64,000 bases of DNA, from NCBI GenBank assembly GCA_017540175.1, contig JAFYBN010000089.1:1-64000 (forward strand), in the 5' to 3' direction. How positions within the stretch are numbered: position 1 is the stretch's first letter; each line of letters begins with the position of its first letter. The translations under genes and the position numbers were made by a program. The stretch comes from Clostridia bacterium (GTDB taxonomy: Bacteria; Bacillota; Clostridia; Oscillospirales; CAG-272). Below the pieces are notes generated by a model, which did not search any database, was not told the origin of the DNA, and saw only the letters and a program-made list of their open reading frames with translations. Of the stretch, positions 34,305-42,834 are shown in pieces.

Positions 34305-35102
34305 TCAGTTCACCGGCGAGGTATAAGGAGCGCCGTATTTTTCAAACAGAGAGGCGATGGTTCCGTCGGCAATCATCTCATTGAGGACTTTGTTGATTTC
34401 CGCGCAGAGTTCATCGGAACCGAGTTTCATGGCGAAAGCGTAGGGTTCGTTCGTCATGGCTTCGGGAAGAATGATAAGAGCTTCTTTGCCCTGATCCTCG
34501 TTATACTGCTTGACCATTTCGACGGCAGTCAGGTCATCGATGACCCAGGCGTCGACTTTTCCGGACGTGAGCGCAAGCTCAGCTTCGGTATTGCCCGAGA
34601 AAGCTTTGACGGTATAACCTTGGGCGCTGCAGAAAATATCGGCGGTGGTACCCTTCTGAACGGATACGGTCTTATTCTCGAGATCGGCCTTGCTGGCAAT
34701 GGCGCTGTCCGCGGTCACGACGATAGCTTGCTGGGCAAGGCAGTAGGGAACGGTAAACAGAACATTCTTCGCCCGCTCTTCGGTAATGGTTATACCGGAA
34801 ACGCCGACGTCGTATTTACCTGAGGTAACGCCGGGAATGACGGATTCGAAATCCATACGTTTGATGGTAAGCTTCACGCCGAGTTTTTCGCAGACGGCAT
34901 TCAGGATGTCGATTTCGATGCCTACGACTTCATTGCCTTCACCGAGTGACTCAAACGGCGGGAAGTCGGGGGATGTCGCGATCACAAGCTCGCCGGCAGC
35001 CTTAACGTCAGCGAGCGTCTTGACCTTCGAGCTGCAGCCGGTCGCAGAGACACAGAGCGCGAGCATCAGGATGGCGAGTGTGAGAGAAATCAGTTTTTTC
35101 AT
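34305..35102 (-). CDS. Polar amino acid ABC transporter, substrate-binding lipoprotein
   Basis: 265 residues, family 3 solute-binding fold. The lipoprotein signal (MKKLISLTLAILMLALCVSATGC) places Cys at residue 23. Characteristic parts are FPPFESLGEGNEVVGIEIDI, the ligand-arginine/aspartate segments GKYDVGVSGITITEER and TVSVQKGTTADIF, and GKVDAWVIDDLTA. AAAGGAA precedes the ATG. The operon ends in argF, so arginine, ornithine or citrulline is a plausible ligand, but the binding pocket does not prove it. Confidence 0.9.
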   Translation of the reverse strand: MKKLISLTLAILMLALCVSATGCSSKVKTLADVKAAGELVIATSPDFPPFESLGEGNEVVGIEIDILNAVCEKLGVKLTIKRMDFESVIPGVTSGKYDVGVSGITITEERAKNVLFTVPYCLAQQAIVVTADSAIASKADLENKTVSVQKGTTADIFCSAQGYTVKAFSGNTEAELALTSGKVDAWVIDDLTAVEMVKQYNEDQGKEALIILPEAMTNEPYAFAMKLGSDELCAEINKVLNEMIADGTIASLFEKYGAPYTSPVN

Positions 35103-35144
35103 GATGAGTTCCTTTCTGAATTCTGATAAAAAATGAAGAGCTCG

Positions 35145-35180
35145 GTGTATTTATTCGGCGTTGCGAGAATAAATATACAC
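35145..35180. promoter_or_regulatory. Candidate ArgR operator in the transporter-argF leader
   Basis: GTGTATTTATTC (35145-35156) and GAATAAATATACAC (35167-35180) form a dyad around a 10-bp GC-rich spacer, 3 bp downstream of the -10 box. Each arm includes AATAAATA, shared with the dyad downstream of the argG -10. The ArgR assignment is inference; the RNA would also fold as a stem-loop. Confidence 0.45.
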
Positions 35181-35182
35181 AC

Positions 35183-35211
35183 ATTATAGAATAAACAAAT
35201 CCCCGTGTCAA
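35183..35211 (-). promoter_or_regulatory. Sigma-A promoter of the transporter-argF operon
   Basis: On the minus strand TTGACA (35206-35211), 17 bp and TATAAT (35183-35188). The -35 box lies inside the his operon terminator hairpin. Confidence 0.85.
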
Positions 35212-35228
35212 GAGGTTCACGGGAATTT
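35197..35228 (-). terminator. Terminator of the his operon overlapping the next promoter
   Basis: On the minus strand AAATTCCCGTG (35228-35218), a 10-nt loop and CACGGGGATTT (35207-35197) pair with one mismatch and run into GTTTATTC. It lies about 75 nt past the hisIE stop; the -35 TTGACA of the transporter operon spans loop and stem. Confidence 0.65.
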
Positions 35229-35304
35229 GTTAAAAATTCATGCAATTTATCTTTACGGGTACTTTTTCCCGAGGCCGTTTTGTGGGTTTTGCCGGGGGAG
35301 GCGC

Positions 35305-35952
35305 TTACTGCGTCATCTTTTCCTGTTTGACCTTATGGTCAATGACATGCCGGGAGGCGAGCTCCGCGCGGATATCCTCGAGAGAGATCCCCGCTTCGAT
35401 CATGAGAACCATGATATGGTACGTCAGATCGGCAATTTCGTAAACCGTTTCCGCCTTGTCCTTGTCCTTCGCGGCGATGATGACCTCGGTGCTTTCTTCG
35501 CCGACCTTCTTCAAGATCTTGTCGAGCCCTTTCTCGAAAAGATAGGTCGTATAAGAGCCCTCCTTCTTTTCGGTCTTGCGTCCGCGGATCAGCTCCATGA
35601 GCATTTCGAGATTGAATTCATGAAGCTCTTCGCTCTCGTGAAGCGTGTTCTCGAAGCAGGAGGTCGTTCCGAGGTGGCAGGCGGGTCCGTCCGCTTCGAC
35701 CTTGACAAGCAGCGAGTCGCCGTCGCAGTCCGCCGTGATCGAGACGATGTGCTGGTAGTTTCCGCTCGTCTCACCCTTGATCCAGAGCTTGTCGCGCGAA
35801 CGGCTCCAGAAGCAGGTCAGCCCCTGCTGCATCGAGAGGCGAAGGCTTTCCTTGTTCATGTAGGCGAGCGTCAGCACCCGCCCGGTCTTCGCGTCCTGTA
35901 TGATGGCGGGGATGAGCCCGCGCTCGTCGAATTTGAGATCCTTGATTTCCAT
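35305..35952 (-). CDS. hisIE: Bifunctional phosphoribosyl-AMP cyclohydrolase/phosphoribosyl-ATP pyrophosphatase
   Basis: HisIE carries out steps two and three of histidine synthesis. The N-terminal HisI domain (about 1-105) has [29 protein letters not shown] and zinc/magnesium-site residues in [21 protein letters not shown]. The C-terminal HisE domain (about 115-205) has [21 protein letters not shown] and [21 protein letters not shown]. 215 residues is the normal fusion length. AAAGGAGG precedes the ATG; it is the last gene of the his operon, 11 nt after hisF. Confidence 0.95.
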   Translation of the reverse strand: MEIKDLKFDERGLIPAIIQDAKTGRVLTLAYMNKESLRLSMQQGLTCFWSRSRDKLWIKGETSGNYQHIVSITADCDGDSLLVKVEADGPACHLGTTSCFENTLHESEELHEFNLEMLMELIRGRKTEKKEGSYTTYLFEKGLDKILKKVGEESTEVIIAAKDKDKAETVYEIADLTYHIMVLMIEAGISLEDIRAELASRHVIDHKVKQEKMTQ

Positions 35953-35963
35953 ATCGTCCTCCT

Positions 35964-36722
35964 TTAGAGGCGTGCGGGGATGCCCGCCTTCGCCATGCTT
36001 TCTTTCAGATCGCGGATTTTGACTTCACCGAAGTGGAAAATCGACGCGGCAAGTCCCGCGTCCACGCCGTCCAGGGTTTTGAAAAGCTCGATAAAGTGAT
36101 CGATAGAGCCCGCGCCGCCCGAGGCGATCACGGGAACGGAAACCGCGCGGCAGACGGCGTCGAGCATTTCCAGATCGAAGCCGTTTTTCACGCCGTCCGT
36201 GTCGATGGAGTTGAGTACGATCTCGCCCGCGCCCATGTCGACGCAGCGCTTGATCCATTCGACCGCCTCCATGCTGGTGTTTTCGCGTCCTCCTTTGGCG
36301 AACACGCGGAAGACGCCGTCCACGCGCTTCACGTCAGCCGACAGCACGACGCATTGGTCGCCGTAAAGCCGCGCCGCCTCGCGCACGAGGGAAGGGTTCT
36401 TGATCGCGCCGGAATTGACGCTGACCTTGTCCGCGCCGCATCCGAGGACCCTCTCGAAATCCGCGGTCGTATTGATGCCGCCGCCGACGGTCAGGGGAAT
36501 GAAGACGCGCCGCGCCGTCTCCGTCAGGATATCGGTGAACAGCCGCCGTCCCTCGGCGGACGCCGTGATGTCGTAAAAGACCAGCTCGTCCGCCCCCGCG
36601 CCGCTGTAGTATTCCGCAAGCTCCACGGGGGACGCCACGTCGCCGAGTCCGGCGAAGTTCACGCCTTTTACGACCCGTCCGTCCTTGACGTCAAGACAGG
36701 GAATGATTCGTTTGGTGATCAT
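35964..36722 (-). CDS. hisF: Imidazole glycerol phosphate synthase, cyclase subunit
   Basis: HisF, a (beta/alpha)8 barrel, makes imidazole-glycerol phosphate and AICAR using ammonia delivered by HisH. The first catalytic Asp is in [15 protein letters not shown] near residue 11, the second in [14 protein letters not shown] near 130, and phosphate loops are TVGGGI and ASGGAG. 252 residues is standard. The start overlaps the hisA stop by 4 nt. Confidence 0.97.
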   Translation of the reverse strand: MITKRIIPCLDVKDGRVVKGVNFAGLGDVASPVELAEYYSGAGADELVFYDITASAEGRRLFTDILTETARRVFIPLTVGGGINTTADFERVLGCGADKVSVNSGAIKNPSLVREAARLYGDQCVVLSADVKRVDGVFRVFAKGGRENTSMEAVEWIKRCVDMGAGEIVLNSIDTDGVKNGFDLEMLDAVCRAVSVPVIASGGAGSIDHFIELFKTLDGVDAGLAASIFHFGEVKIRDLKESMAKAGIPARL

Positions 36723-37435
36723 AGTGCCGCCTCCGCCGCTTCCTTCAGATTCAGCGCGCCGGTGTAGTACGCTTTGCCGATGATCGCTCCGTAGAGCCCC
36801 ATATCCCGCAGTTTCCGGATGTCGTCGAGCGTGGAGACGCCGCCGGACGCGGTGATGTTCACGCGGTATTTTTCGGCAAGCGACGCGTACAGTCCGAGAT
36901 TTGTGCCCCGCATCGCGCCGTCGCGGGAAATATCCGTGCAGATCACGGTGCCGACGCCGATTTTCTGCATTTTCTCAAAGAATTCTTCCGCGGACACGTC
37001 GGAGACGGAGAGCCAGCCCTTCGTCGCGACGTACCCGTTTTTGAGATCGCATCCGACGGCGATTTTGTCTCCGTACCGATCCGCGGCGCGAAGCAGAAGC
37101 TCTTCGTCCGCGACCGCGGCGGTCCCGAGGATCACCCGGTCCAGTCCGGCGGACAGATAGCGTTCGATCACGTCCATGGAGCGCACGCCGCCTCCGATCT
37201 CGCAGAACGCGCCGCCGCTTTTTTCCTTGATGCGCAGAACCGCGTCGAGATTGGGCGTTCCGCCGTCCCGGGCGCCTTCCAGATCGACGACGTGCACGGC
37301 GCGCATGCCTGAGGCCGAAAAATCGGCGGCGATCTCTTCCGGGTGCTCGCTGTACACGGTCATTGCGTCATAACGGCCCTGATAGAGGCGAACCGCCTTG
37401 CCCTCATACAGGTCGATTGCGGGAAAGAGAATCAT
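36719..37435 (-). CDS. hisA: ProFAR isomerase
   Basis: HisA isomerises ProFAR to PRFAR. It is a barrel of 238 residues, homologous to HisF. The general base Asp is in FPAIDLYEGKAVRLYQG near residue 8, the second Asp in ICTDISRDGAMRGTN near 130, and the phosphate-binding loops are IGGGVRS and ASGGVST. It overlaps both hisH and hisF by 4 nt. Confidence 0.97.
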   Translation of the reverse strand: MILFPAIDLYEGKAVRLYQGRYDAMTVYSEHPEEIAADFSASGMRAVHVVDLEGARDGGTPNLDAVLRIKEKSGGAFCEIGGGVRSMDVIERYLSAGLDRVILGTAAVADEELLLRAADRYGDKIAVGCDLKNGYVATKGWLSVSDVSAEEFFEKMQKIGVGTVICTDISRDGAMRGTNLGLYASLAEKYRVNITASGGVSTLDDIRKLRDMGLYGAIIGKAYYTGALNLKEAAEAAL

Positions 37436-38049
37436 ACGGGGACCTCACAGAACGCGCGGAGGATGGACAGTCCGACCGCTCCGCTTTTTTCGGGATGGAA
37501 CTGACAGCCGAAGACGTTGTCCTTCCAGACAGCCGCCGTCAGGTCCGCGCCGTATTCCGCGGACGCCGAAAGGCAGTCCCCGGACGGCACGGCGTAATAG
37601 GAATGTACGAAATAAACGTAGTCCCCCTCGCGGATATACTTCCAAAGCGGGCAGTCCGGTCTTTCGAATTTCAAAGCGTTCCAGCCGATGTGGGGGATCT
37701 TGTAATGCGCCGGGATCACGTCGCGTATGGGACGGATCTCACCGGCGAGCAAACCGAGGCCGGAGTGTTCGCCGTATTCATAGCTCTTCTCGAACAGCAT
37801 CTGCATTCCGAGGCAGATGCCGAGCAGGGGTTTTCCTTGGTTCACACCTTCGAGCAGCGCCTGATCGAGGCCGCTCTTTCTCAGCTTTTCCGCCGCATCC
37901 TCAAACGCTCCGACGCCGGGCAGCAGAAGCCGGTCGGCGTCCTTCAAAGCGTCGGGATCCGAAATCACCGCGGCGTCCTCGCCGATGGCGGCGAACGAGG
38001 ATTTCAGGGAAAAGAGATTGCCCACGCCATAGTCGATGATGGCGATCAT
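37432..38049 (-). CDS. hisH: Imidazole glycerol phosphate synthase, glutaminase subunit
   Basis: HisH is the class I glutamine amidotransferase that feeds ammonia to HisF. The nucleophile Cys is in LLGICLGMQMLFE near residue 80, with the His and Glu of the triad in GCQFHPEKSG near 185. The N-terminus IAIIDYGVGNLFSL is typical; 205 residues is normal. It overlaps hisB and hisA by 4 nt each. Confidence 0.97.
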   Translation of the reverse strand: MIAIIDYGVGNLFSLKSSFAAIGEDAAVISDPDALKDADRLLLPGVGAFEDAAEKLRKSGLDQALLEGVNQGKPLLGICLGMQMLFEKSYEYGEHSGLGLLAGEIRPIRDVIPAHYKIPHIGWNALKFERPDCPLWKYIREGDYVYFVHSYYAVPSGDCLSASAEYGADLTAAVWKDNVFGCQFHPEKSGAVGLSILRAFCEVPV

Positions 38050-38636
38050 TCGAGCACCCCTTTCGTCGAGGGGATCTCGCCGCCGAGCGCGGGATCGGTC
38101 GAAACGGCTTCTCTCAGAGTACGGGCGGCGGATTTGAACGCCCCTTCAATGATGTGGTGCGAATTCGATCCCGCGAGCTTTCTGATGTGGAGGGAACAGC
38201 GGGCTTCGCGCACGAACGCCGCCCAGAATTCTTCCACAAGCTCCGTGTCGAACGTGCCGACCTTTTCCGTCGGGATCGGGAGCTCATAGCCGAGATAAGC
38301 TCTGCCGGAGAGATCGACCGCTGTGAGGATCAGCGCCTCGTCCATCGGAAGGATCGTGTCTCCGTAGCGGCGGATGCCGCGCTTTTCGCCGAGCGCCTGC
38401 GCGAACGCCTGCCCGAGCGCGATTCCGATGTCCTCAGCGCTGTGATGGTCGTCGACCTGAGTGTCGCCGCTGCAGACGAGCGAGAGATCAAATCTCCCGT
38501 GCTTCGCAAACAGCGTCAGCATGTGATCGAGAAAACCGACGCCGGAGTTGATCTCGCTCTGTCCGCTCCCGTCGAGGTCAAGCGTCAGGCGGATATCGGT
38601 TTCCGCTGTTTTTCGGTTGATTACAGCCTGTCTCAT
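38046..38636 (-). CDS. hisB: Imidazoleglycerol-phosphate dehydratase
   Basis: This 196-residue monofunctional IGPD (no histidinol-phosphatase domain) removes water from imidazole-glycerol phosphate. Manganese-binding repeats are GVGFLDHMLTLFAKH, DDHHSAEDIGIALG and SNSHHIIEGAFK. No histidinol-phosphate phosphatase gene is found in the operon, so that step must be encoded elsewhere. Confidence 0.97.
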   Translation of the reverse strand: MRQAVINRKTAETDIRLTLDLDGSGQSEINSGVGFLDHMLTLFAKHGRFDLSLVCSGDTQVDDHHSAEDIGIALGQAFAQALGEKRGIRRYGDTILPMDEALILTAVDLSGRAYLGYELPIPTEKVGTFDTELVEEFWAAFVREARCSLHIRKLAGSNSHHIIEGAFKSAARTLREAVSTDPALGGEIPSTKGVLE

Positions 38637-39697
38637 TTTGTCTCCTCCACGAGTTCGCGCACGGCGGCGACGAGCGCGTCCATCTCTTCCGCGGACCCGA
38701 CCGTGATGCGGTTATAATCCGCGATGCGGGGCAGGGAGAAGTGGCGCACGAGTATGCCGCGCTGTTTCAGCTTCCGATAGAGTTCTTCGCCGGGAATGGA
38801 CGGATGGCGGGCAAACAGGAAGTTCGCACACGATGGGGTGAGCTCGAAACTGAGCCCGGCGAGCGCCTTTGCCGTCCGTTCACGGGTGTTTTTAATGATT
38901 TCGACGTGCGCGTGGTTCAGCTCGTCCTCGGCGAGGGACGCCGCGCCCGCTGCTTCGGTCATGCGGTTGACGTTGTAGGGATTGGTCGAATAGCGGATTG
39001 TGTGCAGATCGGCGATCAGGGACGCCTGAGCAAGCCCGAAGCCGAGCCTCGCCCCCGCGAGCGACCGCGATTTTGAAAAGGTCCGCACAACAAGCAGGTT
39101 TTCGTATTGCGGGATCAGCCTCACGGCGCTCTCCCCGCCAAAATCGACGTATGCCTCGTCCACTACCACGACCCGGTCCGGGTCGGCGGCGACGATCCGC
39201 TCGATCATGCAAAGGGGAAGGGCGATGCCCGTCGGGGCGTTCGGATTGGCGAGGAAGACCGTGCCCTCCGAACGGATATAATCCTCCGGATCGATCGTGA
39301 AATCATCACGGAGCGGGATCTCACGGAACGGAACGCCGTTCAGCGCGGCGAAAACCGGATAAAAGCCGTAGGTGATATCCGGGAAGATTGCCGGGCGCTT
39401 CTCGTCGCAGAACGCCATGAAGGCGAAGTTCAGCACCTCGTCCGAGCCGTTCGTGACGATGGTTTCATTGAAATCCACGCCGTAGGCTTCGGCGAGCGCG
39501 CGGCGCAGAACGACGGATTCGGGATCGGAATAAAGCTCGAGCGAACGGGCTTCCTTCTCCGCCGCGCGGACGACCGCCTCGGACGGGGGGAAGGGCGATT
39601 CGTTGGTATTGAGCTTGATGTAGCTCCTGTCCTTCGGCTGTTCTCCCGGCGTGTAGGGGGTGAGCGCGCTGTATTTCGCGCTGAACCAGCGGCTCAT
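38633..39697 (-). CDS. hisC: Histidinol-phosphate aminotransferase
   Basis: HisC is a fold-type I, PLP-dependent aminotransferase acting on imidazole acetol phosphate. Features are LNTNESPFPPSEAV near residue 28, FANPNAPTG-like FLANPNAPTGIALP near 150, VVDEAYVDFGG near 178 and the PLP lysine in VRTFSKSRSLAGARLGFG near 205. 354 residues is typical. It overlaps hisD and hisB by 4 nt. Confidence 0.95.
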   Translation of the reverse strand: MSRWFSAKYSALTPYTPGEQPKDRSYIKLNTNESPFPPSEAVVRAAEKEARSLELYSDPESVVLRRALAEAYGVDFNETIVTNGSDEVLNFAFMAFCDEKRPAIFPDITYGFYPVFAALNGVPFREIPLRDDFTIDPEDYIRSEGTVFLANPNAPTGIALPLCMIERIVAADPDRVVVVDEAYVDFGGESAVRLIPQYENLLVVRTFSKSRSLAGARLGFGLAQASLIADLHTIRYSTNPYNVNRMTEAAGAASLAEDELNHAHVEIIKNTRERTAKALAGLSFELTPSCANFLFARHPSIPGEELYRKLKQRGILVRHFSLPRIADYNRITVGSAEEMDALVAAVRELVEETK

Positions 39698-40974
39698 TCC
39701 GTGACCTCCCGTCTGACAAGCGCGCTTTTCGCGTGCCCGGTCAAACCTTCCTTCCGCGCGAAAGCGGCGACGTCGTCCGCAGCCTTGTCAAGCGCCGCGG
39801 CGGAATAGTAAATGAACTGGGTTTTCTTCACAAAGTCGTCCACGGACAGGGGGCTTGAAAACCGGGCGGTGCCTCCCGTGGGCAGGGTGTGGTTCGGCCC
39901 CGCGAAATAATCGCCGAGCGCTTCCGGACAGTTTTTGCCGAGGAAGACCGAGCCCGCGTGACGGATCCGGTCGAGATAATCAAAAGGATGCTCGACGGAG
40001 AGCTCGAGGTGCTCCGGCGCGATCTCGTTCGCGATGTCGATCGCGGAGATGAGGTCGTCCGCGACGATGATTTTGCCGTTCTGGTCGATCGAAGCGCGCG
40101 CGATCTCGGCGCGCTCGAGCAGGGGGATCTGTTTTTCAAGCTCGTCCCGGACCGCTTCGGCAAGGGTCAGGGAATCGGTCACGAGGACCGCGCTCGCCAT
40201 TTTATCGTGTTCCGCCTGGGAGAGCAGATCGGCGGCGAGCACTGCCGGATTTGACGCGCTGTCCGCGACGATCAGGATTTCGCTCGGACCTGCAATCATG
40301 TCGATGGAGACCTGACCGTACACCTGTTTTTTCGCCTCGGCGACATATGCGTTGCCGGGACCGACGATCTTGTCCACGCGCGGCACGGTCTCGGTGCCGT
40401 ACGCCAACGCCGCGATCGCCTGCGCGCCGCCGATTTTGAAAATCCGGTCCACTCCGGCGACCGATGCCGCGGCGAGAATGGCGGGATTGATCTTTCCGTC
40501 CCTTCCGGGAGGCGTCGTCATCACGACGTCGCGCACCCCTGCGATCTTCGCGGGGATCGCATCCATCAGCACGGTCGAAGGATAGGCGGCCGTTCCGCCG
40601 GGTACATACAGCCCCGCGCGGTCGACCGGCGTGATCTTCTGTCCGAGAACCGTGCCCTCTCCCTCGTTCAGAATAAAGCCCGTGCGGACCTGCTTTTCAT
40701 GGAAGAGGCGGATGTTCGCGGCAGAGTGCTCGAGGATCGCAAGAAACTCGGGCTCGACAAGGGAGCGGGCTTCTTCGATTTCCTCCGGGGTCACGACGAG
40801 CGATTCGAGCTTTACACGATCGAATGCTTCGGTATAGGCGTAAAGGGCGGCGTCCCCGTGCTTCCGGACCTCACGGATGATTTCGGAGACAGCCGCGTCG
40901 ACTTTCTTTCCGATGTCGGTGCGGGCAAATACGTCCTCCGGCTTCATTTCGCTGAATTTGAACAGACGGATCAT
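39694..40974 (-). CDS. hisD: Histidinol dehydrogenase
   Basis: HisD performs the last two oxidations to histidine with NAD. The signature IVGPGNAYVAEAKKQVYGQVSID-type region lies near residue 210, with IAGPSEILIVAD after it and the zinc/base segment DLLSQAEHDKMASAVLVT near 250. The C-terminal GPNHTLPTGGTARFSSPLS is diagnostic. 426 residues is normal. It overlaps hisG and hisC by 4 nt. Confidence 0.97.
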   Translation of the reverse strand: MIRLFKFSEMKPEDVFARTDIGKKVDAAVSEIIREVRKHGDAALYAYTEAFDRVKLESLVVTPEEIEEARSLVEPEFLAILEHSAANIRLFHEKQVRTGFILNEGEGTVLGQKITPVDRAGLYVPGGTAAYPSTVLMDAIPAKIAGVRDVVMTTPPGRDGKINPAILAAASVAGVDRIFKIGGAQAIAALAYGTETVPRVDKIVGPGNAYVAEAKKQVYGQVSIDMIAGPSEILIVADSASNPAVLAADLLSQAEHDKMASAVLVTDSLTLAEAVRDELEKQIPLLERAEIARASIDQNGKIIVADDLISAIDIANEIAPEHLELSVEHPFDYLDRIRHAGSVFLGKNCPEALGDYFAGPNHTLPTGGTARFSSPLSVDDFVKKTQFIYYSAAALDKAADDVAAFARKEGLTGHAKSALVRREVTE

Positions 40975-41603
40975 ACCGACCCTCCCTTCACGATTTCACG
41001 CGCGATCTTCTCGATCGCGTCCGTTTTGAATTTCATGCTTGCCTTGTTCGCGATGAGACGCGCGCTGATGGGAACCACGGTGTCGCGGACCTCAAGATTG
41101 TTTTCTCTCAGCGTCGTTCCGGTTTCCACGATGTCCACGATGACGTCGGTCAGACCGAGGATCGGCGCGATCTCGATGGAACCGTTCAGATGAACGATAT
41201 CGATTTCCCGCCCGATCGAGGCATAGTACCGGCTCGCGATCCGAGCGAATTTGGTCGCGACGCGAAGTGTCCTCCGCGTATCGTCGCGGAATCCGGCGGG
41301 AGCGGCGACCGCCATGCGGCATTTTCCGATCCCGAGATCTCGAAGCTCATAGACGTCCGGTTCGTATTCGAGCAGGATGTCCTTGCCCGCGACGCCGATG
41401 TCCGCCGCGCCGCGCTCCACATAGATCGCGACGTCGGACGGCTTCACCCAGAAATACCGTACGCCCGCGTCTTCGTTCTCGAAAATCAGCCGGCGTCCCG
41501 GCTCGAGCAGCGCGTCGCACGGAAAACCCGCGCGCGCGAAGATTTCATAGGACTTTTCGCCGAGCCTGCCCTTCGGAAGAGCAACGTTCAGAAAATCATT
41601 CAA
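40971..41603 (-). CDS. hisG: ATP phosphoribosyltransferase, short form
   Basis: HisG starts the pathway by joining PRPP to ATP. At 210 residues it is the short form, lacking the C-terminal regulatory domain, and so needs HisZ. Motifs are VALPKGRLGEKSYEIFARAG, the GAADIGVAGKDILLE loop and the PRPP site ILGLTDVIVDIVETGTTLRENNL. It overlaps hisZ by 8 nt upstream and hisD by 4 nt. Confidence 0.97.
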   Translation of the reverse strand: MNDFLNVALPKGRLGEKSYEIFARAGFPCDALLEPGRRLIFENEDAGVRYFWVKPSDVAIYVERGAADIGVAGKDILLEYEPDVYELRDLGIGKCRMAVAAPAGFRDDTRRTLRVATKFARIASRYYASIGREIDIVHLNGSIEIAPILGLTDVIVDIVETGTTLRENNLEVRDTVVPISARLIANKASMKFKTDAIEKIAREIVKGGSV

Positions 41604-42708
41604 GAGGGATCACCTCCCCGTTTTCGAGCTTCGCGACGGACTTGGCGCGGAATTCCGGATCGACCTTTTCCGCGGTGCGCACGGTTTTGCCTTCGCCGAT
41701 CAGACGGTCCAAGGTCCGGCGCAGAACGGCGGGATCGGTGTCCGGCGGACAGATCAGCATGAGATCCGCGTCAAAGGGCTGCGCGTCGTCGTACAGGCGC
41801 TCCAGCATATCGAGATACACGGCAAAGCCGATTGCCTTTGAGGAACGCTTCATCTTTTTCATAAGCCGATCGTACTGCCCGCCCGAGAGAACGCTGCCCG
41901 GCGCGCCGCGCAAAAAGCCCTTGAAAACGATGCCGTTGTAATAATTCATGTCCGAAATCACGGATGCGTCGACGTGGATCCTGTCCTCAAATCCGCTTCC
42001 GTCAAATACGCGAAGCGTCCGCTTCAGTTCTTCGACCGCGTCCCGCGCTCCGAAGACCTCAGCGAGCGCTTCCAGCTCGGCAATGGCTTCGGCGGCGGGA
42101 GAGGACACGGAAATCAGCTCGAGAAGCGCGTTTTTCTTTTCCTCCGGAGCGCCGCTTTCGGAACAAAGCGCGGCGATCTCGTGGGTATTCTTTTCGCCGA
42201 TGCATTTGAGCAGGGAGTCGCGGACGTCGTCCGCGACGGAGAGAGAATCCAGCGCCGCCGCGGTCAGCCCGAGATGGGAAACGTCGAGCACGAAATCCGG
42301 CAGGATCGCGTCGAGACTGTTTGCCGCAAGCCACAGGACTTCACAGATATCGCATTGGGTAAGCTCCCCGATGCACTCGAGCCCGACCTGCATGATCTCC
42401 CGGAATGCGTGCGCGCCCTTGGGGACGCGGTAAACGTTTTCATTATAATAGAGCTTGTGGCCGTCGCCGTCCCTCGTGTTCTTCACGATCGACAGGGTGA
42501 CGTCGGGTTTGAGCGCCATGAGTTTTCCGCCCACATCCGTGAACGCGATCACGCTGTCCGATACAAGAAACTCCTTGTTTTTGCCGTAGAGGTCGTACTC
42601 CTCGAATTTGCTCATCCGGTAGGGCATATAGCCGTACCGCGCGTACAGCGAACGCAGGGTAAAAATGATCCGCTCGTCGCCGGTGAGAGCGCTTGTCCAA
42701 TCGGTCAT
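41596..42708 (-). CDS. hisZ: ATP phosphoribosyltransferase regulatory subunit
   Basis: HisZ is a catalytically inactive histidyl-tRNA synthetase paralogue that binds histidine and controls short HisG. The class II core is visible in RMSKFEEYDLY, ALKPDVTLSIVKNTRD and FREIMQVGLECIG, and the C-terminal part ends YYNGIVFKGFLRGAPGSVLSGGQYDRLM. At 370 residues it lacks the anticodon-binding domain of true HisRS. GGGGAGAAG precedes the ATG; this is the first gene of the operon. Confidence 0.94.
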   Translation of the reverse strand: MTDWTSALTGDERIIFTLRSLYARYGYMPYRMSKFEEYDLYGKNKEFLVSDSVIAFTDVGGKLMALKPDVTLSIVKNTRDGDGHKLYYNENVYRVPKGAHAFREIMQVGLECIGELTQCDICEVLWLAANSLDAILPDFVLDVSHLGLTAAALDSLSVADDVRDSLLKCIGEKNTHEIAALCSESGAPEEKKNALLELISVSSPAAEAIAELEALAEVFGARDAVEELKRTLRVFDGSGFEDRIHVDASVISDMNYYNGIVFKGFLRGAPGSVLSGGQYDRLMKKMKRSSKAIGFAVYLDMLERLYDDAQPFDADLMLICPPDTDPAVLRRTLDRLIGEGKTVRTAEKVDPEFRAKSVAKLENGEVIPLE

Positions 42709-42745
42709 AATCTTCTCCCCTCGCAGGGTTTTTGAATTCAGTGAT

Positions 42746-42774
42746 ATTTTAGCACGTTAAAGCGCTAAAGTCAA
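42746..42774 (-). promoter_or_regulatory. Sigma-A promoter of the his operon
   Basis: On the minus strand TTGACT (42769-42774), 17 bp and TAAAAT (42746-42751), 38 nt before the hisZ ATG. No T-box or attenuator fits in this short leader, which points to repressor control. Confidence 0.82.
42748..42769. promoter_or_regulatory. 22-bp near-perfect dyad in the his promoter, candidate repressor operator
   Basis: TTTAGC...TTAA...GCTAAA: 9 of 11 base pairs are symmetric about the central TTAA. The dyad fills the spacer between -35 and -10 and would block RNA polymerase when bound. A TrpR/YerC-type HisR is a plausible ligand (inference); no such gene is in the window. Confidence 0.6.
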
Positions 42775-42834
42775 TGGGGAATTCCACGGAAATACAGGCA
42801 TGGGGACTTGCCGCTATGGTGAGAATGTACGGTT

